In this document: positions 11,371 to 24,413 of the stretch, in pieces
Layout of the letters: each line of letters opens with the position of its first letter
How positions within the stretch are numbered: the stretch's first letter is position 1
From: Ulva prolifera
Taxonomy: Eukaryota > Chlorophyta > Ulvophyceae > Ulvales > Ulvaceae
Reading direction: 5' to 3'
Length of the DNA stretch: 64,000 bases
Assembly: GCA_023078555.1 (NCBI GenBank)
Contig: CM041199.1
Location: forward strand, 9,553,315-9,617,314
Position numbers and translations under genes: made by a program
Notes under the pieces: generated by a model
What the model was told of the DNA's origin: nothing
The model's input: only the letters and a program-made list of their open reading frames with translations
The model's database searches: none

Positions 11371-12454
11371 CTCGCCTTAGCCATCTCGCCCTAGCAATCT
11401 CGCCCTACACTTTTAAATCTCTCCCGTCAGGCTGGCACTCCATGTTGAATGCTTAACATGCAATCTCGCCCTAGCAATCTCGACCTAGCAATCTCGCCCT
11501 AGCAATCTCGCCCTACATCTTTAAATCTCTCCCGACAGGCTGGCACTCCATGTTGAATGCTTAACATGCAATCTCGACCTAGCAATCTCGACCTAGCAAT
11601 CTCGCCCTAGCAATCTCGCCCTAGCAATCTCGCCCTAGCAATCTCGACCTAGCAATCTCGCCCTAGAAATCTCGCCCTAGCAACCTCGCCCTAGCAACCT
11701 CGCCCTACACCTTTAATCCTCTCCCGACAGGCTGGCACTCCATGTTGAATGCTTAACATGCAATCTCGACCTAGCAATCTCGCCCTAGCAATCTCGCCCT
11801 AGCAACCTCGCCCTACACCTTTAAATCTCTCCCGACAAGTTGGCACTCCATGTTGAATGCTTACATGCAATCTCGACCTAGCAATCTCGCCCTAGCAATC
11901 TCGCCCTAGCAACCTCGCCCTACACCTTTAATCCTCTCCCGACAGGCTGGCACTCCATGTTGAATGCTTAACATGCAATCTCGACCTAGCAATCTCGCCC
12001 TAGCCATCTCGCCCTAGCAATCTCGCCCTAGCAATCTCGCCCTAGCAATCTCGCCCTAGCAACCTCGCCCTACACCTTTAATCCTCTCCCGACAGGCTGG
12101 CACTCCATGTTGAATGCTAAACATGCAATCTCGACCTAGCAATCTCGCCCTAGCCATCTCGCCCTAGCAATCTCGCCCTAGCAATCTCGACCTAGCAATC
12201 TCGCCCTAGCAATCTCGCCCTAGCAACCTCGCCCTACACCTTTAAACCTCTCCCGACAGGCTGGCACTCCATGTTGAATGCTTAACATGCAATCTCGACC
12301 TAGCAATCTCGCCTTAGCCATCTCGCCCTAGCAATCTCGCCCTACACTTTTAAATCTCTCCCGTCAGGCTGGCACTCCATGTTGAATGCTTAACATGCAA
12401 TCTCGCCCTAGCAATCTCGACCTAGCAATCTCGCCCTAGCAATCTCGCCCTACA
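11371..12454 (+). repeat. Overlapping 937-bp and 572-bp duplications
   Basis: The gccttagcc monomer at 11371 recurs at 12308 (937 bp) and 12880 (572 bp further). The tacatcttt spacer variant at 11511 recurs at 12448, again 937 bp away. The atgctaaac marker gives 923 bp between 11191 and 12114, exactly one monomer less, so a unit was gained or lost between the two markers. The segment 12073-12454 matches 12645-13026 at 572 bp. Confidence 0.8.
11862..11867 (+). other. Spacer with 1-bp deletion (gcttacatg)
   Basis: This spacer ends gcttacatg where others read gcttaacatg. It is the only spacer length change I noticed in the window; every other one measured is 53 bp. It also removes one base of the dyad arm. 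Confidence 0.75.
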
Positions 12455-14479
12455 TCTTTAAATCTCTCCCGACAGGCTGGCACTCCATGTTGAATGCTTA
12501 ACATGCAATCTCGACCTAGCAATCTCGACCTAGCAATCTCGCCCTAGCAATCTCGCCCTAGCAATCTCGCCCTAGCAATCTCGACCTAGCAATCTCGCCC
12601 TAGAAATCTCGCCCTAGCAACCTCGCCCTAGCAACCTCGCCCTACACCTTTAATCCTCTCCCGACAGGCTGGCACTCCATGTTGAATGCTAAACATGCAA
12701 TCTCGACCTAGCAATCTCGCCCTAGCCATCTCGCCCTAGCAATCTCGCCCTAGCAATCTCGACCTAGCAATCTCGCCCTAGCAATCTCGCCCTAGCAACC
12801 TCGCCCTACACCTTTAAACCTCTCCCGACAGGCTGGCACTCCATGTTGAATGCTTAACATGCAATCTCGACCTAGCAATCTCGCCTTAGCCATCTCGCCC
12901 TAGCAATCTCGCCCTACACTTTTAAATCTCTCCCGTCAGGCTGGCACTCCATGTTGAATGCTTAACATGCAATCTCGCCCTAGCAATCTCGACCTAGCAA
13001 TCTCGCCCTAGCAATCTCGCCCTACACCTTTAAATCTCTCCCGTCAGGCTGGCACTCCATGTTGAATGCTTAACATGCAATCTCGACCAAGCAAACTCGC
13101 CCTAGCAATCTCGCCCTAGCAATCTCGCCCTACACCTTTAAATCTCTCCCGACAAGTTGGCACTCCATGTTGAATGCTTAACATGCAATCTCGCCCTAGC
13201 AATCTCGACCTAGCAATCTCGCCCTAGCAATCTCGCCCTAGCAATCTCGCCCTAGCAATCTCGACCTAGCAATCTCGCCCTAGCAATCTCGCCCTAGCAA
13301 TCTCGCCCTACACCTTTAAATCTCTCCCGTCAGGATGGCACTCAATGTTGAATGCTTAACATGCAATCTCGACCTAGCAATCTCGCCCTAGCAATCTCGC
13401 CCTAGCAATCTCGCCCTACATCTTTAAATCTCTCCCGACAGGCTGGCACTCCATGTTGAATGCTTAACATGCAATCTCGACCTAGCAATCTCGCCCTAGC
13501 AATCTCACCCTAGCAATCTCGCCCTACACCTTTAAATCTCTCCCGACAAGTTGGCACTCCATGTTGAATGCTTAACATGCAATCTCGACCTAGCAAACTC
13601 GCCCTAGCAATCTCGCCCTAGCAATCTCGCCCTAGCAATCTCGCCCTAGCAATCTCGCCCTAGCAATCTCGCCCTAGCAACCTCGCCCTACACCTTTAAA
13701 CCTCTCCCGACAGGCTGGCACTCCATGTTGAATGCTTACCATGCAATCTCGACCTAGCAAACTCGCCCTAGCAATCTCGACCTAGCAATCTCGCCCTAGC
13801 AATCTCGCCCTAGCAACCTCGCCCTACACCTTTAAACCTCTCCCGACAGGCTGGCACTCCATGTTGAATGCTTAACATGCAATCTCGACCTAGCAATCTC
13901 GACCTAGCAATCTCGCCCTAGCAATCTCGCCCTAGCAATCTCGCCCTAGCAATCTCGACCTAGCAATCTCGCCCTAGCAATCTCGCCCTAGCAACCTCGC
14001 CCTACACCTTTAAACCTCTCCCGACAGGCTGGCACTCCATGTTGAATGCTTAACATGCAATCTCGACCTAGCAATCTCGACCTAGCAATCTCGACCTAGC
14101 AATCTCGCCCTAGCAATCTCGCCCTAGCAACCTCGCCCTACACCTTTAAACCTCTCCCGACAGGCTGGCACTCCATGTTGAATGCTTAACATGCAATCTC
14201 GACCTAGCAATCTCGACCTAGCAATCTCGCCCTAGCAATCTCGCCCTAGCAATCTCGCCCTAGCAATCTCGACCTAGCAATCTCGCCCTAGCAATCTCGC
14301 CCTAGCAATCTCGCCCTACATCTTTAAATCTCTCCCGACAGGCTGGCACTCCATGTTGAATGCTTAACATGCAATCTCGACCTAGCAATCTCGCCCTAGC
14401 AATCTCGCCCTAGCAATCTCGCCCTAGCAATCTCGCCCTAGCAATCTCGACCTAGCAATCTCGCCCTAGCAATCTCGCC

Positions 14480-15954
14480 CTACACCTTTAAATCTCTCCC
14501 GTCAGGCTGGCACTCCATGTTGAATGCTTAACATGCAATCTCGACCTAGCAAACTCGCCCTAGCAATCTCGCCCTAGCAATCTCGCCCTACACCTTTAAA
14601 TCTCTCCCGACAAGTTGGCACTCCATGTTGAATGCTTAACATGCAATCTCGCCCTAGCAATCTCGCCCTAGCAATCTCGCCCTAGCAATCTCGCCCTAGC
14701 AATCTCGCCCTAGCAATCTCGCCCTACACCTTTAAATCTCTCCCGTCAGGCTGGCACTCCATGTTGAATGCTTAACATGCAATCTCGACCAAGCAAACTC
14801 GCCCTAGCAATCTCGCCCTAGCAATCTCGCCCTACACCTTTAAATCTCTCCCGACAAGTTGGCACTCCATGTTGAATGCTTAACATGCAATCTCGCCCTA
14901 GCAATCTCGCCCTAGCAATCTCGCCCTAGCAATCTCGCCCTAGCAATCTCGCCCTAGCAACCTCGCCCTACACCTTTAAACCTCTCCCGACAGGCTGGCC
15001 CTCCATGTTGAATGCTTAACATGCAATCTCGACCTAGCAATCTCGCCCTAGCAATCTCGCCCTAGCAATCTCGCCCTACACCTTTAAACCTCTCCCGACA
15101 GGCTGGCACTCCATGTTGAATGCTTAACATGCAATCTCGACCTAGCAATCTCGCCCTAGCCATCTCGCCCTAGCAATCTCGCCCTAGCAATCTCGACCTA
15201 GCAATCTCGCCCTAGCAATCTCGCCCTAGCAACCTCGCCCTACACCTTTAAACCTCTCCCGACAGGCTGGCACTCCATGTTGAATGCTTAACATGCAATC
15301 TCGACCTAGCAATCTCGCCCTAGCCATCTCGCCCTAGCAATCTCGCCCTACACCTTTAAATCTCTCCCGTCAGGCTGGCACTCCATGTTGAATGCTTAAC
15401 ATGCAATCTCGACCAAGCGAACTCGCCCTAGCAATCTCGCCCTAGCAATCTCGCCCTACACCTTTAAATCTCTCCCGACAAGTTGGCACTCCATGTTGAA
15501 TGCTTAACATGCAATCTCGCCCTAGCAATCTCGCCCTAGCCATCTCGCCCTAGCAATCTCGCCCTAGCAATCTCGACCTAGCAATCTCGCCCTAGCAATC
15601 TCGCCCTAGCAACCTCGCCCTACACCTTTAAACCTCTCCCGACAGGCTGGCACTCCATGTTGAATGCTTAACATGCAATCTCGACCTAGCAATCTCGCCC
15701 TAGCCATCTCGCCCTAGCAATCTCGCCCTACACCTTTAAATCTCTCCCGTCAGGCTGGCACTCCATGTTGAATGCTTAACATGCAATCTCGACCAAGCGA
15801 ACTCGCCCTAGCAATCTCGCCCTAGCAATCTCGCCCTACACCTTTAAATCTCTCCCGACAAGTTGGCACTCCATGTTGAATGCTTACCATGCAATCTCGC
15901 CCTAGCAATCTCGCCCTAGCAATCTCGCCCTAGCAATCTCGCCCTAGCAATCTC
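14480..15954 (+). repeat. Duplicated block, first copy (offset +2026), with internal 380-bp repeat
   Basis: The block matches 16506-17980. The rare core ggctggccctcc at 14995 recurs at 17021. The accaagcga monomers at 15411 and 15791 lie 380 bp apart and both recur 2026 bp later. The taccat spacer end is in the second 380-bp unit here (15886) but in the first unit of the later copy (17532). That swap suggests exchange or conversion between the 380-bp units. Confidence 0.85.
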
Positions 15955-16578
15955 GACCTAGCAATCTCGCCCTAGCAATCTCGCCCTAGCAATCTCGCCC
16001 TAGCAATCTCGACCTAGCAATCTCGCCCTAGCAATCTCGCCCTAGCAACCTCGTCCTACACCTTTAAATCTCTCCCGTCAGGCTGGCACTCCATGTTGAA
16101 TGCTTAACATGCAATCTCGACCTAGCAATCTCGACCAAGCCATCTCGCCCTAGCAATCTCGCTCAAGCAATCTCGTCCTACACCTTTAAATCTCTCCCGA
16201 CAAGTTGGCACTCCATGTTGAATGCCTAACATGCAATCTCGCCCTAGCAATCTCGCCCTAGCAATCTCGACCTAGCAATCTCGCCCTATCAATCTCGCCC
16301 TAGCAATCACGCCCTAGCAATCTCGACCTAGCAATCTCGCCCTAGCAATCTCGCCCTAGCAACCTCGCCCTACACCTTTAAATCTCTCCCGTCAGGCTGG
16401 CACTCCATGTTGAATGCTTAACATGCAATCTCGCCCTAGCAATCTCGCCCTAGCAATCTCGACCTAGCAATCTCGCCCTAGCAACCTCGCCCTAGCAACC
16501 TCGCCCTACACCTTTAAATCTCTCCCGTCAGGCTGGCACTCCATGTTGAATGCTTAACATGCAATCTCGACCTAGCAA
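15900..16578 (+). repeat. Duplicated block, first copy (offset +2204)
   Basis: It matches 18104-18782. Shared markers are the caacctcgtcctac terminal unit (16051 and 18255), the accaagcc and gctcaagc monomers, the gcctaacatg spacer end, and the cctatcaatc monomer (16281 and 18485). Because this block overlaps the end of the 2026-bp duplication, the two events together explain the mixed character of 14.5-18.8 kb. Confidence 0.83.
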
Positions 16579-17980
16579 ACTCGCCCTAGCAATCTCGCCC
16601 TAGCAATCTCGCCCTACACCTTTAAATCTCTCCCGACAAGTTGGCACTCCATGTTGAATGCTTAACATGCAATCTCGCCCTAGCAATCTCGCCCTAGCAA
16701 TCTCGCCCTAGCAATCTCGCCCTAGCAATCTCGCCCTAGCAATCTCGCCCTACACCTTTAAATCTCTCCCGTCAGGCTGGCACTCCATGTTGAATGCTTA
16801 ACATGCAATCTCGACCAAGCAAACTCGCCCTAGCAATCTCGCCCTAGCAATCTCGCCCTACACCTTTAAATCTCTCCCGACAAGTTGGCACTCCATGTTG
16901 AATGCTTAACATGCAATCTCGCCCTAGCAATCTCGCCCTAGCAATCTCGCCCTAGCAATCTCGCCCTAGCAATCTCGCCCTAGCAACCTCGCCCTACACC
17001 TTTAAACCTCTCCCGACAGGCTGGCCCTCCATGTTGAATGCTTAACATGCAATCTCGACCTAGCAATCTCGCCCTAGCAATCTCGCCCTAGCAATCTCGC
17101 CCTACACCTTTAAACCTCTCCCGACAGGCTGGCACTCCATGTTGAATGCTTAACATGCAATCTCGACCTAGCAATCTCGCCCTAGCCATCTCGCCCTAGC
17201 AATCTCGCCCTAGCAATCTCGACCTAGCAATCTCGCCCTAGCAATCTCGCCCTAGCAACCTCGCCCTACACCTTTAAACCTCTCCCGACAGGCTGGCACT
17301 CCATGTTGAATGCTTAACATGCAATCTCGACCTAGCAATCTCGCCCTAGCCATCTCGCCCTAGCAATCTCGCCCTACACCTTTAAATCTCTCCCGTCAGG
17401 CTGGCACTCCATGTTGAATGCTTAACATGCAATCTCGACCAAGCGAACTCGCCCTAGCAATCTCGCCCTAGCAATCTCGCCCTACACCTTTAAATCTCTC
17501 CCGACAAGTTGGCACTCCATGTTGAATGCTTACCATGCAATCTCGCCCTAGCAATCTCGCCCTAGCAATCTCGCCCTAGCAATCTCGCCCTAGCAATCTC
17601 GACCTAGCAATCTCGCCCTAGCAATCTCGCCCTAGCAACCTCGCCCTACACCTTTAAACCTCTCCCGACAGGCTGGCACTCCATGTTGAATGCTTAACAT
17701 GCAATCTCGACCTAGCAATCTCGCCCTAGCCATCTCGCCCTAGCAATCTCGCCCTACACCTTTAAATCTCTCCCGTCAGGCTGGCACTCCATGTTGAATG
17801 CTTAACATGCAATCTCGACCAAGCGAACTCGCCCTAGCAATCTCGCCCTAGCAATCTCGCCCTACACCTTTAAATCTCTCCCGACAAGTTGGCACTCCAT
17901 GTTGAATGCTTAACATGCAATCTCGCCCTAGCAATCTCGCCCTAGCAATCTCGCCCTAGCAATCTCGCCCTAGCAATCTC
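16506..17980 (+). repeat. Duplicated block, second copy (offset 2026)
   Basis: It repeats the order of modules in 14480-15954, including ggctggccctcc at 17021 and two accaagcga monomers 380 bp apart (17437 and 17817). Differences noticed are a caat monomer in place of ccat near 17565 and the swapped taccat marker at 17532. The match ends where the first copy has a gacc monomer and this copy has gccc. Confidence 0.85.
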
Positions 17981-18103
17981 GCCCTAGCAATCTCGCCCTA
18001 GCAATCACGCCCTACACCTTTAGATCTCTCCCGTCAGGCTGGCACTCCATGTTGAATGCTTAACATGCAATCTCGTCCTAGCAATCTCGAACTAGCCATT
18101 TCG

Positions 18104-18782
18104 CCCTAGCAATCTCGCCCTAGCAATCTCGCCCTAGCAATCTCGCCCTAGCAATCTCGACCTAGCAATCTCGCCCTAGCAATCTCGCCCTAGCAATCTC
18201 GCCCTAGCAATCTCGACCTAGCAATCTCGCCCTAGCAATCTCGCCCTAGCAACCTCGTCCTACACCTTTAAATCTCTCCCGTCAGGCTGGCACTCCATGT
18301 TGAATGCTTAACATGCAATCTCGACCTAGCAATCTCGACCAAGCCATCTCGCCCTAGCAATCTCGCTCAAGCAATCTCGTCCTACACCTTTAAATCTCTC
18401 CCGACAAGTTGGCACTCCATGTTGAATGCCTAACATGCAATCTCGCCCTAGCAATCTCGCCCTAGCAATCTCGACCTAGCAATCTCGCCCTATCAATCTC
18501 GCCCTAGCAATCACGCCCTAGCAATCTCGACCTAGCAATCTCGCCCTAGCAATCTCGCCCTAGCAACCTCGCCCTACACCTTTAAATCTCTCCCGTCAGG
18601 CTGGCACTCCATGTTGAATGCTTAACATGCAATCTCGCCCTAGCAATCTCGCCCTAGCAATCTCGACCTAGCAATCTCGCCCTAGCAACCTCGCCCTAGC
18701 AACCTCGCCCTACACCTTTAAATCTCTCCCGTCAGGCTGGCACTCCATGTTGAATGCTTAACATGCAATCTCGACCTAGCAA
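18104..18782 (+). repeat. Duplicated block, second copy (offset 2204)
   Basis: Module order and rare variants match 15900-16578 (cctatcaatc at 18485, gctcaagc near 18365, cctagcaatcacgcc near 18510). It ends where the first copy has an aaactcg monomer and this copy has the standard aatctcg. Confidence 0.83.
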
Positions 18783-20984
18783 TCTCGCCCTAGCAATCTC
18801 GCCCTAGCAATCTCGCCCTAGCAACCTCGCCCTACACCTTTAAATCTCTCCCGACAAGTTGGCACTCCATGTTGAATGCTTAACATGCAATCTCGCCCTA
18901 GCAATCTCGCCCTAGCAATCTCGACCTAGCAATCTCGCCCTAGCAATCTCGCCCTAGCAATCTCGCCCTAGCAATCTCGCCCTACACCTTCAAATCTCTC
19001 CCGACAAGTTGGCACTCCATGTTGAATGCTTAACATGCAATCTCGACCTAGCAATCTCGCCCTAGCAATCTCGCCCTAGCAATCTCGCCCTAGCAACCTC
19101 GCCCTACACCTTTAAATCTCTCCCGACAAGTTGGCACTCCATGTTGAATGCTTAACATGCAATCTCGCCCTAGCAATCTCGCCCTAGCAATCTCGACCTA
19201 GCAATCTCGCCCTAGCAATCTCGACCTAGCAATCTCGCCCTAGCAATCACGCCCTACACCTTTAAATCTCTCCCGTCAGGCTGGCACTCCATGTTGAATG
19301 CTTAACATGCAATCTCGTCCTAGCAATCTCGACCTAGCCATTTCGCCCTAGCAATCTCGCCCTAGCAATCTCGCCCTAGCAATCTCGCCCTAGCAATCTC
19401 GACCTAGCAATCTCGCCCTAGCAATCTCGCCCTAGCAATCTCGCCCTAGCAATCTCGACCTAGCAATCTCGCCCTAGCAATCTCGCCCTAGCAACCTCGT
19501 CCTACACCTTTAAATCTCTCCCGTCAGGCTGGCACTCCATGTTGAATGCTTAAAATGCAATCTCGACCTAGCAATCTCGCCCTAGCAATCTCGCCCTAGC
19601 AATCTCGCCCTAGCAATCTCGCCCTACACCTTCAAATCTCTCCCGACAAGTTGGCACTCCATGTTGAATGCTTAACATGCAATCTCGACCTAGCAATCTC
19701 GCCCTAGCAATCTCGCCCTAGCAATCTCGCCCTAGCAACCTCGCCCTACACCTTTAAATCTCTCCCGACAAGTTGGCACTCCATGTTGAATGCTTAACAT
19801 GCAATCTCGCCCTAGCAATCTCGCCCTAGCAATCTCGACCTAGCAATCTCGCCCTAGCAATCTCGACCTAGCAATCTCGCCCTAGCAATCACGCCCTACA
19901 CCTTTAAATCTCTCCCGTCAGGCTGGCACTCCATGTTGAATGCTTAACATGCAATCTCGCCCTAGCAATCTCGCCCTAGCAATCTCGACCTAGCAATCTC
20001 GCCCTAGCAATCTCGACCTAGCAATCTCGCCCTAGCAATCACGCCCTACACCTTTAAATCTCTCCCGTCAGGCTGGCACTCCATGTTGAATGCTTAACAT
20101 GCAATCTCGTCCTAGCAATCTCGAACTAGCCATTTCGCCCTAGCAATCTCGCCCTAGCAATCTCGCCCTAGCAATCTCGCCCTAGCAATCTCGACCTAGC
20201 AATCTCGCCCTAGCAATCTCGCCCTAGCAATCTCGCCCTAGCAATCTCGACCTAGCAATCTCGCCCTAGCAATCTCGCCCTAGCAACCTCGTCCTACACC
20301 TTTAAATCTCTCCCGTCAGGCTGGCACTCCATGTTGAATGCTTAACATGCAATCTCGACCTAGCAATCTCGACCAAGCCATCTCGCCCTAGCAATCTCGC
20401 CCTAGCAATCTCGCCCTAGCAATCTCGACCTAGCAATCTCGCCCTAGCAATCTCGCCCTAGCAATCTCGCCCTAGCAATCTCGACCTAGCAATCTCGCCC
20501 TAGCAATCTCGCTCAAGCAATCTCGTCCTACACCTTTAAATCTCTCCCGACAAGTTGGCACTCCATGTTGAATGCCTAACATGCAATCTCGCCCTAGCAA
20601 TCTCGCCCTAGCAATCTCGACCTAGCAATCTCGCCCTATCAATCTCGCCCTAGCAATCACGCCCTAGCAATCTCGACCTAGCAATCTCGCCCTACACCTT
20701 TAAATCTCTCCCGTCAGGCTGGCACTCCATGTTGAATGCTTAACATGCAATCTCGACCTAGCAATCTCGCCCTAGCAATCTCGCCCTAGCAATCTCGCCC
20801 TAGCAACCTCGCCCTACACCTTTAAATCTCTCCCGACAAGTTGGCACTCCATGTTGAATGCTTAACATGCAATCTCGTCCTAGCAATCTCGAACTAGCCA
20901 TTTCGCCCTAGCAATCTCGCCCTAGCAATCTCGCCCTAGCAATCTCGCCCTAGCAATCTCGACCTAGCAATCTCGCCCTAGCAA

Positions 20985-23684
20985 TCTCGCCCTAGCAATC
21001 TCGCCCTAGCAATCTCGACCTAGCAATCTCGCCCTAGCAATCTCGCTCAAGCAATCTCGTCCTACACCTTTAAATCTCTCCCGACAAGTTGGCACTCCAT
21101 GTTGAATGCCTAACATGCAATCTCGCCCTAGCAATCTCGCCCTAGCAATCTCGACCTAGCAATCTCGCCCTATCAATCTCGCCCTAGCAATCACGCCCTA
21201 GCAATCTCGACCTAGCAATCTCGCCCTACACCTTTAAATCTCTCCCGTCAGGCTGGCACTCCATGTTGAATGCTTAACATGCAATCTCGACCTAGCAATC
21301 TCGCCCTAGCAATCTCGCCCTAGCAATCTCGCCCTAGCAACCTCGCCCTACACCTTTAAATCTCTCCCGACAAGTTGGCACTCCATGTTGAATGCTTAAC
21401 ATGCAATCTCGCCCTAGCAATCTCGCCCTAGCAATCTCGGCCTAGCAATCTCGCCCTAGCAATCTCGCCCTAGCAATCTCGCCCTAGCAATCTCGCCCTA
21501 CACCTTCAAATCTCTCCCGACAAGTTGGCACTCCATGTTGAATGCTTAACATGCAATCTCGCCCTAGCAATCTCGCCCTAGCAATCTCGTCCTAGCAATC
21601 TCGACCTAGCCATTTCGCCCTAGCAATCTCGCCCTAGCAATCTCGCCCTAGCAATCTCGCCCTAGCAATCTCGACCTAGCAATCTCGCCCTAGCAATCTC
21701 GCCCTAGCAATCTCGCCCTAGCAATCTCGACCTAGCAATCTCGCCCTAGCAATCTCGCCCTAGCAACCTCGTCCTACACCTTTAAATCTCTCCCGTCAGG
21801 CTGGCACTCCATGTTGAATGCTTAACATGCAATCTCGCCCTAGCAATCTCGCCCTAGCAATCTCGACCTAGCAATCTCGCCCTATCAATCTCGCCCTAGC
21901 AATCTCGCCCTAGCAATCTCGACCTAGCAATCTCGCCCTAGCAATCTCGCCCTAGCAACCTCGCCCTACACCTTTAAATCTCTCCCGTCAGGCTGGCACT
22001 CCATGTTGAATGCTTAACATGCAATCTCGCCCTAGCAATCTCGACCTAGCAATCTCGCCCTAGCAATCTCGCCCTAGCAATCTCGACCTAGCAATCTCGC
22101 CCTAGCAATCACGCCCTACACCTTTAAATCTCTCCCGTCAGGCTGGCACTCCATGTTGAATGCTTAACATGCAATCTCGTCCTAGCAATCTCGACCTAGC
22201 CATTTCGCCCTAGCAATCTCGCCCTAGCAATCTCGCCCTAGCGATCTCGCCCTAGCAATCTCGACCTAGCAATCTCGCCCTAGCAATCTCGCCCTAGCAA
22301 TCTCGCCCTAGCAATCTCGCCCTAGCAATCTCGCCCTAGCAATCTCGCCCTAGCAACCTCGCCCTACACCTTTAAATCTCTCCCGACAAGTTGGCACTCC
22401 ATGTTGAATGCTTAACATGCAATCTCGCCCTAGCAATCTCGCCCTAGCAATCTCGACCTAGCAATCTCGCCCTAGCAATCTCGCCCTAGCAATCTCGCCC
22501 TAGCAATCTCGCCCTACACCTTCAAATCTCTCCCGACAAGTTGGCACTCCATGTTGAATGCTTAACATGCAATCTCGCCCTAGCAATCTCGCCCTAGCAA
22601 TCTCGTCCTAGCAATCTCGACCTAGCCATTTCGCCCTAGCAATCTCGCCCTAGCAATCTCGCCCTAGCAATCTCGCCCTAGCAATCTCGACCTAGCAATC
22701 TCGCCCTAGCAATCTCGCCCTAGCAATCTCGCCCTAGCAATCTCGACCTAGCAATCTCGCCCTAGCAATCTCGCCCTAGCAACCTCGTCCTACACCTTTA
22801 AATCTCTCCCGTCAGGCTGGCACTCCATGTTGAATGCTTAACATGCAATCTCGCCCTAGCAATCTCGCCCTAGCAATCTCGACCTAGCAATCTCGCCCTA
22901 TCAATCTCGCCCTAGCAATCTCGCCCTAGCAATCTCGACCTAGCAATCTCGCCCTAGCAATCTCGCCCTAGCAACCTCGCCCTACACCTTTAAATCTCTC
23001 CCGTCAGGCTGGCACTCCATGTTGAATGCTTAACATGCAATCTCGCCCTAGCAATCTCGACCTAGCAATCTCGCCCTAGCAATCTCGCCCTAGCAATCTC
23101 GACCTAGCAATCTCGCCCTAGCAATCACGCCCTACACCTTTAAATCTCTCCCGTCAGGCTGGCACTCCATGTTGAATGCTTAACATGCAATCTCGCCCTA
23201 GCAATCTCGACCTAGCAATCTCGCCCTAGCAATCTCGCCCTAGCAATCTCGACCTAGCAATCTCGCCCTAGCAATCACGCCCTACACCTTTAAATCTCTC
23301 CCGTCAGGCTGGCACTCCATGTTGAATGCTTAACATGCAATCTCGACCTAGCAATCTCGACCAAGCCATCTCGCCCTAGCAATCTCGCTCAAGCAATCTC
23401 GTCCTACACCTTGAAATTTCTCCCGACAAGTTGGCACTCCATGTTGAATGCCTAACATGCAATCTCGCCCTAGCAATCTCGCCCTAGCAATCTCGACCTA
23501 GCAATCTCGCCCTATCAATCTCGCCCTAGCAATCTCGCCCTAGCAATCTCGCCCTAGCAATCTCGACCTAGCAATCTCGCCCTAGCAATCTCGCCCTAGC
23601 AACCTCGCCCTACACCTTTAAATCTCTCCCGTCAGGCTGGCACTCCATGTTGAATGCTTAACATGCAATCTCGCCCTAGCAATC
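20985..23684 (+). repeat. 2.7-kb duplicated block, first copy (offset +3368)
   Basis: It matches 24353-27052 over about 2.7 kb. Shared single-base markers are the tcggcctag monomer (21431 and 24799), the gcgatctcg monomer (22241 and 25609) and the ttgaaatttc spacer (23411 and 26779), all 3368 bp apart. I noticed no conflicting variant in the parts compared, so the copies look very young. Confidence 0.9.
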
Positions 23685-23706
23685 TCGACCTAGCAATCTC
23701 GCCCTA

Positions 23707-24413
23707 GCAATCTCGCCCTAGCAATCTCGACCTAGCAATCTCGCCCTAGCAATCACGCCCTACACCTTTAAATCTCTCCCGTCAGGCTGGCACTCCATGT
23801 TGAATGCTTAACATGCAATCTCGTCCTAGCAATCTCGACCTAGCCATTTCGCCCTAGCAATCTCGCCCTAGCAATCTCGCCCTAGCAATCTCGCCCTAGC
23901 AATCTCGACCTAGCAATCTCGCCCTAGCAATCTCGCCCTAGCAATCTCGCCCTAGCAATCTCGACCTAGCAATCTCGCCCTAGCAATCTCGCCCTAGCAA
24001 CCTCGTCCTACACCTTTAAATCTCTCCCGTCAGGCTGGCACTCCATGTTGAATGCTTAACATGCAATCTCGCCCTAGCAATCTCGCCCTAGCAATCTCGC
24101 CCTAGCAATCTCGCCCTAGCAATCTCGACCTAGCAATCTCGCCCTAGCAATCTCGCCCTAGCAACCTCGCCGTACACCTTTAAATCTCTCCCGTCAGGCT
24201 GGCACTCCATGTTGAATGCTTAAAATGCAATCTCGACCTAGCAATCTCGCCCTAGCAATCTCGCCCTAGCAATCTCGCCCTAGCAACCTCGCCCTACACC
24301 TTTAAATCTCTCCCGACAAGTTGGCACTCCATGTTGAATGCTTAACATGCAATCTCGCCCTAGCAATCTCGCCCTAGCAATCTCGACCTAGCAATCTCGC
24401 CCTAGCAATCTCG
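23707..24413 (+). repeat. Duplicated block, first copy (offset +3654)
   Basis: It matches 27361-28067. The shared private marker is the caacctcgccgtacacc terminal unit (24171 and 27825), followed by a gcttaaaatgc spacer end. The offset is 286 bp longer than the neighbouring 3368-bp duplication, so extra modules lie between the two matched parts in the later copy. Confidence 0.85.

Larger units (their letters stand above)
10200..13050 (+). repeat. Zone B: aatcctctcccgacagg, atgctaaac and acttttaaa variants
   Basis: The zone is defined by the aatcctctcccgacagg spacer (differing from zone A by cccg for ccca), the atgctaaacatg spacer end (10891, 11191, 12114, 12686), the tacacttttaaatc spacer start (for example 10591 and 11407) and the gccttagcc monomer (11371, 12308, 12880). 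Blocks repeat at offsets of 300, 937 (923 for one marker pair, a difference of one 14-bp unit) and 572 bp. Confidence 0.8.
13050..18000 (+). repeat. Zone C: mixed spacers with accaagcgaactcg monomers
   Basis: Zone A-like aaacctctcccgacagg spacers mix here with gtcagg and acaagtt spacers. Markers are accaagcgaactcg (15411, 15791, 17437, 17817), the ggctggccctcc core (14995 and 17021), and taccatgc spacer ends. A short piece with zone D markers (gctcaagc, cctatcaatc, caatcacgcc) is embedded at about 16.04-16.52 kb. One spacer near 13335 carries two private changes (gtcaggatgg and ctcaatg). Confidence 0.75.
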
